The notes below the pieces were generated by a model. It was not told the origin of the DNA. It did no database searches and was given only the letters and a program-made list of their open reading frames with translations. The translations under genes and the position numbers were made by a program. Shown piece after piece: positions 47,908 through 53,397 of a DNA stretch of 53,397 nucleotides. This DNA is from Anaerolineae bacterium (GTDB lineage: Bacteria > Chloroflexota > Anaerolineae > Anaerolineales > Villigracilaceae): contig JAKLPV010000116.1 of the NCBI GenBank assembly GCA_022013685.1, positions 1 to 53,397 on the forward strand, read 5' to 3'. Each line of letters opens with the position of its first letter. The first letter of the stretch is position 1.

Positions 47908-48332
47908 AAGCAGGGAATCTAACCCTGAACCCGGCTGCGGTGTATCGCCTTGGGACACTTCTGGTCTGGTTGGGGGCGCTGGCCTGGGCGCCGTTCATTT
48001 TCCTGCGCCTGATCGGAGAGAAACCGCCGTTTTGGTGGTTTTCCCGTTTCACTTGCTTGGGGTGTTGGGCGGGGCGCGCTTGCGCCGCCTGGCGCGCCTG
48101 GTAATGGATTCTCAGCCAGAAAAGAAAAGCCTTTACCGGCTGGTTGGACACGGGATGATTTTTTTTTTGGGTGCTGATCTGAGTGCCGTATTTCTACCTG
48201 AAATATGTGGCCTTGCAACCCGTGGAAGTGATGAATTTCCTGCCGTTTCACCTGGCCGGGGCGTTGGGCGGACTGGCAGTTTTGGGCCTGGAGCTTCTGG
48301 TTAGGAGTGCGCAAAACTCCTCTCATAATTGA
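47901..48332 (+). pseudogene. Frameshifted small membrane protein gene
   Basis: Three frames together spell one hydrophobic protein: frame one has LGTLLVWLGALAWAPFIFL, a shift near 48035 leads to FPFHLLGVLGGARLRRLARL, and a shift near the T10 run at 48158-48167 leads to YFYLKYVALQPVEV and LPFHLAGALGGLAVLGLELL up to TGA 48332. The third frame also holds a TGA near the second shift. The (F/L)PFHLxGxLGG block occurs twice, so the original protein was a tandem-repeat membrane protein. Homopolymer runs at both shifts make sequencing error possible; otherwise it is a decayed gene. Function unrecognised. Confidence 0.6.
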
Positions 48333-48388
48333 GACGGATTTTTAAGCCTGCCAGGTCCCCTTGTGGTTGGGGCTGCCTCGATTTACAG

Positions 48389-48438
48389 ATACCAGATTGC
48401 TGAATTGCACAAACGCAATTCAGCAATCTGGTATTTTT
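48389..48438 (+). terminator. Terminator of the heme operon
   Basis: Arms 48389-48408 and 48415-48434 form a perfect 20-bp stem with a 6-nt loop, then TTTT. It separates the heme operon from the cytochrome operon. Confidence 0.9.
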
Positions 48439-48453
48439 AACCTCAATTTAAGC

Positions 48454-48472
48454 TATACTTAATAAGTATAAT
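48454..48472 (+). promoter_or_regulatory. Promoter with a palindromic operator before the cytochrome operon
   Basis: TATAAT at 48467-48472 overlaps a 17-bp palindrome, 48454-48470 (TATACTTA-A-TAAGTATA). No good -35 is seen, which suggests activation or repression by a protein bound to the palindrome. It is not an FNR box. Confidence 0.5.
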
Positions 48473-48500
48473 CCAAATTATCGTGTTACACGGAGATGCA

Positions 48501-48560
48501 ATGCCTACATCACACGTTGCGAGCAGTGAAGATTTTCTGCCGCGGAGGGAAAAGCGATGA
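48501..48560 (+). CDS. Possible 19-codon leader peptide
   Basis: ATG 48501 follows CGGAG and opens a 19-residue frame (MPTSHVASSEDFLPRREKR) whose TGA overlaps the ATG of the next gene as ATGA. The ribosome-binding site for the next gene (CGGAGGG) lies inside it. It may couple translation or be chance. Confidence 0.35.
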   Translation: MPTSHVASSEDFLPRREKR

Positions 48561-48748
48561 CCGAGACTAATCCAGTCTTTGTGGCTTTGCTATTCATCCT
48601 GCGTTGTCTGGTTCCGCTTATCATTCTATTTGGGATTTCATATTTACTCCGCCGGTTGGGGCTGGTTGTCACTGAAAGCCCTGAGCCGCCCGAAGAAGAT
48701 GAAAAACAGGATGAAAACCCACGAAAAACAAGGAGTCATAACTCATGA
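48557..48748 (+). CDS. Small single-pass membrane protein
   Basis: Product of 63 residues: one hydrophobic helix (FVALLFILRCLVPLIILFGI) then a charged tail rich in Glu, Asp and Lys (PEPPEEDEKQDENPRKTR). No known domain. CGGAGGG precedes ATG 48557, and the stop overlaps the start of the first nine-heme cytochrome gene, so it is the first substantial gene of the electron-transfer operon. It may be a small accessory subunit. Confidence 0.7.
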   Translation: MTETNPVFVALLFILRCLVPLIILFGISYLLRRLGLVVTESPEPPEEDEKQDENPRKTRSHNS

Positions 48749-49854
48749 CAGCGCGCATCTTGCAACGCCAGAAGATGGGCTTAATTGTGGCAGGCGCTCT
48801 TGTCTTGCTGTTAAGTCTTTTGCTGGCAACCCCAGCCGGGGCTGAACCGCCGGGACAGGAGACTGAAAAATATTGTTTGTCTTGCCACAGCGATCCTAAT
48901 TTGAGCATGACTTTGCCGAATGGGGAAATTCTTTCTCTGTTTATTTCGCAGGATGTAATCAGTCATTCCGTTCATAGTCCACTGGGAATTGAGTGCGAGG
49001 CCTGCCATACTGACATCACTACCTATCCTCATCCAACAGTGACTTTTGAAACCAGGCGGGAGCTTTCACGAACTTATTACCTGGCCTGTCAGAAATGCCA
49101 CCCAGGCAACTATGAAAAAACGTTGGATAGTATGCATGCTGATGTTGCGGCAGACGGAAATATGGATGCTCCGGTATGTACAGATTGCCACGGCGCTCAC
49201 GATGTTGGCAAGCCAGATGAGCCGCGCGCGCTCATCTCTGAGACTTGCAGCAAATGCCATGGCGATATTGTTGAAATCTATAAACAAAGTGTTCATGGCG
49301 CAGCGCTTATTGAAGAAGGCAATCCTGATGTGCCGACATGCACTGACTGTCACGGCGTTCACAATATTCAGGATCCGCGCACTGCTGACTTCAGAGTCCA
49401 GAGCCCTGAAATGTGTGCTGAATGCCATGCCAACCAGGAACTGATGAGTAAATATGGACTGTCCTCTGATGTGTATAGTATTTATAAGCATTCCTGGCAT
49501 GGTGTTGATTTAACTGTTTACAAGGCGCGCTGGCCCACCATTTGGCACGACAGCGCCGTTTGTACTGATTGTCATGGGACTCACGACATCTTCAAAACGG
49601 ACGATCCGAAATCAAAGGTAAATCCAAACAACTTGTTAATGACCTGCCAGGAATGTCACCCTGGTGTAGGGCCGAACTGGACAGATGCCTGGACGGGTCA
49701 TAACGAAATTAGTTTTGAACGCACACCTTTCCTGTTCTATGTGGAAAGTTTCTATTCGTCTTTTACGCCCTTTGTTCTGTGGGCCTGTGTTGTCTACGTG
49801 GCGTTGCAAGTCATCCGTTCCATTGTTGACCGCGTGAGGAGTAGCCTGCCATGA
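48745..49854 (+). CDS. Nine-heme cytochrome c with C-terminal membrane anchor
   Basis: Exported multiheme protein of 369 residues. A signal peptide (LLLSLLLATPAGA) is followed by nine CxxCH heme motifs: CLSCH, CEACH, CQKCH, CTDCH, CSKCH, CTDCH, CAECH, CTDCH and CQECH, between residues about 44 and 310. A C-terminal helix (PFVLWACVVYVALQVI) anchors it. Several HSVHG-type His residues can be distal ligands. It resembles quinol-linked multiheme subunits that pass electrons from the membrane cytochrome b encoded next, with which it overlaps by four bases. Electron acceptor not identified. A paralogue is at 50579. Confidence 0.92.
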   Translation: MTARILQRQKMGLIVAGALVLLLSLLLATPAGAEPPGQETEKYCLSCHSDPNLSMTLPNGEILSLFISQDVISHSVHSPLGIECEACHTDITTYPHPTVTFETRRELSRTYYLACQKCHPGNYEKTLDSMHADVAADGNMDAPVCTDCHGAHDVGKPDEPRALISETCSKCHGDIVEIYKQSVHGAALIEEGNPDVPTCTDCHGVHNIQDPRTADFRVQSPEMCAECHANQELMSKYGLSSDVYSIYKHSWHGVDLTVYKARWPTIWHDSAVCTDCHGTHDIFKTDDPKSKVNPNNLLMTCQECHPGVGPNWTDAWTGHNEISFERTPFLFYVESFYSSFTPFVLWACVVYVALQVIRSIVDRVRSSLP

Positions 49855-50579
49855 CAGGTAAGAATGTAACCCCCGTCGCTCAGATTATTCACGAGAAAGC
49901 CTATCCGCGTTTTAACCTTGGACAGCGTTGGGAACATCTGCTTTTGATTCTGAGTTTCACTGTGCTGCTTTTGACCGGCTTGCCGCAAAAATACCGTGAT
50001 TTCTCATGGAGTCAGGACCTGCTTTCCTCGCCAGAACGGCTGGAACTCATCCAGCAGATTCATCATATCGCCGCCATTGTTATGACTATCGAGGTTCTGT
50101 ACCATTTGGGCCGCGCGATCTATCTGATAACGCGCCGTAAACTGTCGGGCGATATTTTTCCCGTCTGGCAGGATGTCCTTGATGCTGGCCAAATGCTCCG
50201 TTATTTGCTCTTTATGCGTAAAGATAAACCTAAATTTGGGCGTTATAACTTCGAGCAAAAGGTTACTTATTGGGTTATTTTCTTCGGGATTTTAATCATG
50301 GTTATCAGTGGCTTTATTATCTGGTTTCCCGAGTTCTTCACTAAATTCCTGCCCGGAGGTGTGATCCCGGCTGCGAAGCTTGCCCATAGTACAGAAGCGG
50401 TTGTAGCGGCCATCTTCATTTTAATCTGGCATATTTATCATGTTCATTTTGAAAGGCTGAACTTGAGTATTTTTACCGGGCGTTTGACCGAGCGGGAGAT
50501 GCGCGAATTTCACGAAAAAGAGTACGAGCGGCTGCATCCCGAGAAAACTGACAATACTCAATCGGGAGAGAGGCAGTAA
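49851..50579 (+). CDS. Membrane cytochrome b subunit
   Basis: Integral membrane protein of 242 residues with four hydrophobic helices and paired His haem ligands of the cytochrome b561/formate dehydrogenase gamma type: RWEHLLLILSFTVLLLTGLP, QIHHIAAIVMTIEVLYHLGR, VISGFIIWFPEFF, AKLAHSTEAVVAAIF, LIWHIYHVHFERL. It probably moves electrons between quinone and the nine-heme cytochrome upstream. A paralogous b domain is at 51990, with the same GLPQKY motif. The stop overlaps the next start. Confidence 0.88.
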   Translation: MTGKNVTPVAQIIHEKAYPRFNLGQRWEHLLLILSFTVLLLTGLPQKYRDFSWSQDLLSSPERLELIQQIHHIAAIVMTIEVLYHLGRAIYLITRRKLSGDIFPVWQDVLDAGQMLRYLLFMRKDKPKFGRYNFEQKVTYWVIFFGILIMVISGFIIWFPEFFTKFLPGGVIPAAKLAHSTEAVVAAIFILIWHIYHVHFERLNLSIFTGRLTEREMREFHEKEYERLHPEKTDNTQSGERQ

Positions 50580-51997
50580 TGCGCTTGCGTAATTACTTCA
50601 TAATGAGCGGGGCGATAATGTTCATCATTGCCCTGGGCCTTGTTGTGTCGTCCGCGACTGCGGCTCCCGCGTTTTTCGATGCAAAATCGGTTGAGGTGCT
50701 ACCCCCTGCTGCGACGGTTACAAACGAAGCCTGTCTGGCCTGTCACCAAAACCCGCAATTCAGCATTACCCTTGGGAATGGCGAGCAGTATGATTTATAC
50801 GTCAGTCCTGATGAGTTCAATCATTCCATCCATGGCGAGGCCGGATACCTTTGTGTGCAGTGCCATGTGGATTTTGAACCGGAGATGGGTCACGGTCTTA
50901 GCTTTGATAGCCGGCGTGAAGCCACGCTTCACCTAAACGAATCTTGCGGCGAGTGCCATCAGACCCAGGCTGATCAAGAACATGACAGCGCCCACGCTGC
51001 CGCCCGTGTCGGCGGGGACCTGGAAGCCGCCATTTGCTCAGATTGTCATACTGCCCATGCTGTGAAGCGCCTGAAAGACCCCCTGAGCGGCCAACTGCTG
51101 CCCGAAGCCCGCGCCTGGATTCCGACGACCTGCCAGAAGTGCCACAGCACCATCTTCGAAAAATATCGCAACAGCGTGCATGGCGCGGCACTGACCGATG
51201 AAGGCAACCCGGATGTCCCGACCTGCATAGATTGTCATGGGGTTCACATCATCGAAGACCCAACTACAGCCGCTTTCCGTCTCAGTTCCCCCCAAATCTG
51301 CGCAAAGTGCCATACTGACCCGCAAATAATGGATAAATACGGGATTTCCACCCAGGTATTGAGTACCTATGTGGCTGACTTTCATGGCACAACCGTCACA
51401 ATCTTTGAGAAAGTGTCGCCTGACGCCATCACCAACAAGCCGGTCTGTTACGACTGCCACGGGATTCATGATATTACCCGTGTAGATGACCCGCAAAAAG
51501 GTTTGCAGGTAAAAGAGAATTTGCTGATCAAATGCCAGGCTTGCCACCAGGATGCAACGGCTAATTTCCCAGAGGCCTGGTTATCTCACTATATCCCATC
51601 GCCGGAAAAGTATCCCATTGTTTATTATATTGATCTGTTTTACAAATTTTTAATTCCAGCCGTCTTGATACCAATGGGTATCCTTGTTTTGATGGATTTC
51701 AGCCGTTTGATGATTAATCGTTTTCGAAAGCCACGCCTGATCGTGGAAGAAAAATCGCCTGAAACACCCAGGGCAGAGGATGAAATCGTAGAGGCTGAAG
51801 AACCGGCAGAAAGCGAGGAAAAAGCCGCCGAGATAAAAGATGTAGCGGCTGTTGAAATGCCAATCGAAACAGCGCCAGGCGAAATATCCACCGCGATTGA
51901 TGAACGACCAACAGAGTCCGGTGACAATGACGGTATCGAGCCGGATGAAAAATCCACAAACTCCGAACCCAACGACGAGGAGCTTCGCCATGACTAA
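50579..51997 (+). CDS. Nine-heme cytochrome c with membrane anchor and acidic tail
   Basis: Paralogue of the cytochrome at 48745, 472 residues. Signal peptide, then nine CxxCH motifs (CLACH, CVQCH, CGECH, CSDCH, CQKCH, CIDCH, CAKCH, CYDCH, CQACH), with the same order and linking sequences such as EEGNPDVPTC/DEGNPDVPTC and DCHG(V/I)H. A transmembrane helix near residue 355 follows, then a 100-residue acidic tail (AEEPAESEEKAAE and similar) absent from the first copy. It overlaps the next b-type gene by eight bases. Duplication of the c+b unit within the operon is clear. Confidence 0.92.
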   Translation: MRLRNYFIMSGAIMFIIALGLVVSSATAAPAFFDAKSVEVLPPAATVTNEACLACHQNPQFSITLGNGEQYDLYVSPDEFNHSIHGEAGYLCVQCHVDFEPEMGHGLSFDSRREATLHLNESCGECHQTQADQEHDSAHAAARVGGDLEAAICSDCHTAHAVKRLKDPLSGQLLPEARAWIPTTCQKCHSTIFEKYRNSVHGAALTDEGNPDVPTCIDCHGVHIIEDPTTAAFRLSSPQICAKCHTDPQIMDKYGISTQVLSTYVADFHGTTVTIFEKVSPDAITNKPVCYDCHGIHDITRVDDPQKGLQVKENLLIKCQACHQDATANFPEAWLSHYIPSPEKYPIVYYIDLFYKFLIPAVLIPMGILVLMDFSRLMINRFRKPRLIVEEKSPETPRAEDEIVEAEEPAESEEKAAEIKDVAAVEMPIETAPGEISTAIDERPTESGDNDGIEPDEKSTNSEPNDEELRHD

Positions 51998-53156
51998 ATC
52001 TGCCAGTCCCTCGCCGAACCAGACCTATGTGCGTTTTAGCCCTCTGCAACGCATCCAGCACTTCGTTTTCCTGATTTCATTTACCTTGCTTGCGCTGACG
52101 GGCCTGCCGCAAAAATATCCCCTTGCTCCCGCCAGTGTTGGCATTTTTACGTTGCTCGGAGGCGTGGAATCGGCTCGCCAGGTGCATCACTTTTCCGCGA
52201 TTGTGATGATTGTGGTAAGCCTGGTGCATATACTGGAAGTGCTATACCGGTTATTGGTTCTGCGTACGCCGATCAGCATGATCCCATGGATCGATGATCT
52301 CAAGCATGTTTACGAAGATGTCATGTACTATATTGGTCGGCGTAAGCACAAGGCCTATTATGGGCGTTATTCTTATGCCGAAAAAGCGGAATATCTGGCG
52401 CTTATTTGGGGCACGATTGCGATGGCTTTGACCGGATTCATCATGTGGAATCCAATTACGACAACGCAATTCTTGCCAGGCGAGGCCATTCCGGCGGCCA
52501 AAGCTGCGCACGGTGGTGAAGCAGTATTGGCTGTGCTGGCCATTATCATCTGGCACTTCTATCACGTTCATATCAAGCATCTCAACAAGAGCATGTTTAC
52601 TGGCAAACTAAGCCGGGAAGAAATGGAGCACGAACACCCGGCAGAGTTGGCGGCCATCGATCGAGGTGCTCATCTCGCGCCGCCAATTCCGCCTGCGGTT
52701 TTACGCAAACGCCAAATGCTTTACTTGCCGCTGGCGGTTATTATCACGGCTATTTTTGGTTTTAGCCTGTACTTTCTGGCCGGCTATGAAACAACATCGC
52801 CCAATACCATTCTTATAAGAGAAGATGTTATCGCGTTTGTGCCAGTAACTCCAACCCTGGAGCCAACGGCTGCCCCGGCAGTGTCTGGGCCATTAAACTG
52901 GGATGATTTTGTGGGTCCGCTATTCCTGCAAAAGTGCGCTGCTTGTCACGGCGAGTCGGCCCTGGGCGGCCTGAATCTCTCTACATATGCGGATGCATTT
53001 AGGGGTGGAGCAAGTGGCGATGTGATTGTAGCGGGCGAGGCCGAATCAAGCCTGCTTGTTCAGATTCAAGCTGCCGGCGGTCATATGGGACAGTTAAGCG
53101 AAGACGAACTTGCAAGAGTAATCGAGTGGATTAATAACAATGCGCCAGAAAAGTAG
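51990..53156 (+). CDS. Cytochrome b subunit fused to a monoheme cytochrome c domain
   Basis: Product of 388 residues. The first 230 residues are a four-helix cytochrome b like that at 49851 (GLPQKYPLAP, QVHHFSAIVMIV, ALTGFIMWNPITTTQF, AKAAHGGEAVLAV, IIWHFYHVHIKHL). A fifth helix (LPLAVIITAIFGFSLYFLAG) then leads to an exported cytochrome c domain with CAACHGESALGGL near residue 315 and the axial Met in GGHMGQLSEDEL. The c domain could accept electrons from the b part or exchange with soluble partners. I chose ATG 51990; the upstream frame overlaps the preceding gene. Confidence 0.9.
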   Translation: MTKSASPSPNQTYVRFSPLQRIQHFVFLISFTLLALTGLPQKYPLAPASVGIFTLLGGVESARQVHHFSAIVMIVVSLVHILEVLYRLLVLRTPISMIPWIDDLKHVYEDVMYYIGRRKHKAYYGRYSYAEKAEYLALIWGTIAMALTGFIMWNPITTTQFLPGEAIPAAKAAHGGEAVLAVLAIIIWHFYHVHIKHLNKSMFTGKLSREEMEHEHPAELAAIDRGAHLAPPIPPAVLRKRQMLYLPLAVIITAIFGFSLYFLAGYETTSPNTILIREDVIAFVPVTPTLEPTAAPAVSGPLNWDDFVGPLFLQKCAACHGESALGGLNLSTYADAFRGGASGDVIVAGEAESSLLVQIQAAGGHMGQLSEDELARVIEWINNNAPEK

Positions 53157-53223
53157 TTTTGACTTTCGGTAAAACCAATGCACAACTTGCTTGCAGGGTG
53201 ACCTGTGGGTGGGTCATAAAGAG

Positions 53224-53251
53224 TCCGCCGGTTTTTTCGGCGGATTTTTTT
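53224..53251 (+). terminator. Terminator of the cytochrome operon
   Basis: Arms 53224-53230 and 53238-53244 (TCCGCCG/CGGCGGA) with a T-rich loop, then seven T residues. Confidence 0.88.
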
Positions 53252-53314
53252 ATTTCGATGAGTTTCTTTGGCTGGACTTTAAACACTCACTTATGTTTTT
53301 CTTGAAAACTATTG

Positions 53315-53341
53315 TATAATTTACTAAAATTTACTAAAATA
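53315..53341 (+). promoter_or_regulatory. TATAAT box and direct repeat before the last gene
   Basis: TATAAT at 53315-53320 is followed by two copies of a 10-bp direct repeat (ATTTACTAAA) from 53319 on. The repeat overlaps the likely transcription start and could be a regulator site. Confidence 0.45.
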
Positions 53342-53369
53342 AAATTTCCCTGAACAACATGGAGAGAAA

Positions 53370-53397
53370 ATGATCACCCATTATGGATTCAATTTTC
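53370..53397 (+). CDS. Start of an unidentified gene, cut by the window end
   Basis: ATG 53370 with GGAGAG seven bases upstream opens a frame that reads MITHYGFNF and continues past the edge. Nine residues are too few to identify. Promoter, leader and ribosome-binding site support a real gene. Confidence 0.55.

Overview
The window looks like the chromosome of an uncultured or little-studied Chloroflexota bacterium of the Anaerolineae type. The basis is inference from gene content: many exported lipoproteins with Thr/Pro-rich linkers, a RodZ-like protein beside rimO and rplI, a coproporphyrin-type heme operon with HemQ, P-loop ATPases carrying ferredoxin inserts next to NifX-like proteins, and large multiheme cytochrome c/cytochrome b sets. 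No rRNA gene is present to confirm this. The coding strand switches often, genes are packed with ATGA-type overlaps, and G+C is moderate (roughly mid-50s by eye).

Layout. 1-2.2 kb: divergent serA/serC (serine synthesis) with good sigma-70 promoters between them. 2.3-6.7 kb: four exported or hypothetical genes, two of them M23 peptidase lipoproteins flanking a TolB-like propeller protein. 6.7-9.4 kb: acyl carrier protein, acyl-AMP/CoA ligase and hotdog thioesterase, likely one acyl-processing unit. 9.4-12.8 kb (minus): rplI, a RodZ-like protein and rimO. 12.9-16.9 kb: PilZ protein, tyrosine phosphatase, methyltransferase, signal peptidase I, deoC, a zinc-finger protein and an unknown protein, then tRNA-Glu(TTC). 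17.1-18.5 kb (minus): DUF364 and AhpD-like proteins.

18.6-28.9 kb is a metal/Fe-S/thiol island: PadR regulator, DUF5320-like protein, two NifX-like proteins, two ferredoxin-containing MinD ATPases, an AbrB-like protein, a MIP18 protein, a CGGC protein, a ZIP transporter, a wyosine-type radical SAM enzyme, an Mrp ATPase fused to an IscU-type scaffold, a ferritin-like protein, OsmC, TrmO and a thioredoxin-VKOR fusion. 29.1-32.1 kb holds a histidine kinase, its NarL-type regulator and a lone receiver protein.

32.3-39.2 kb (minus) is a tungstate/molybdate uptake locus: WtpA and TupA type binding proteins, one permease, a Mop protein, a TiaS-like protein, a membrane protein and three exported proteins built from small sulfite-oxidase-fold (PF00174-like) domains, one of them fused to TupA. 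No transporter ATPase is visible here. 39.4-48.3 kb: a long perfect inverted repeat, a structured leader with tandem terminators, then a heme operon (hemB, radical SAM, hemQ, hemE, hemH, hemY, hemL). The operon is damaged: the 5' part of a sulfite reductase gene runs directly into hemB, hemE has an in-frame stop, and a small membrane-protein gene at the end is frameshifted. 48.5-53.2 kb: an electron-transfer operon with two copies of a nine-heme cytochrome c plus cytochrome b module, the second b subunit fused to a monoheme cytochrome c.

Several repeat families run through the window: GTCATTGCGAG-type palindromic elements (four copies, one wholly inside a reading frame), CCCTGAGCG/AAGTCGAAGGG palindromes (five, three inside genes), and short 7-bp tandem repeats at many sites. 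The candidate undescribed biology is the PF00174-like lipoprotein/TupA/TiaS-like tungstate locus, the structured leader before the heme operon, and the way repeats are absorbed into coding sequence.
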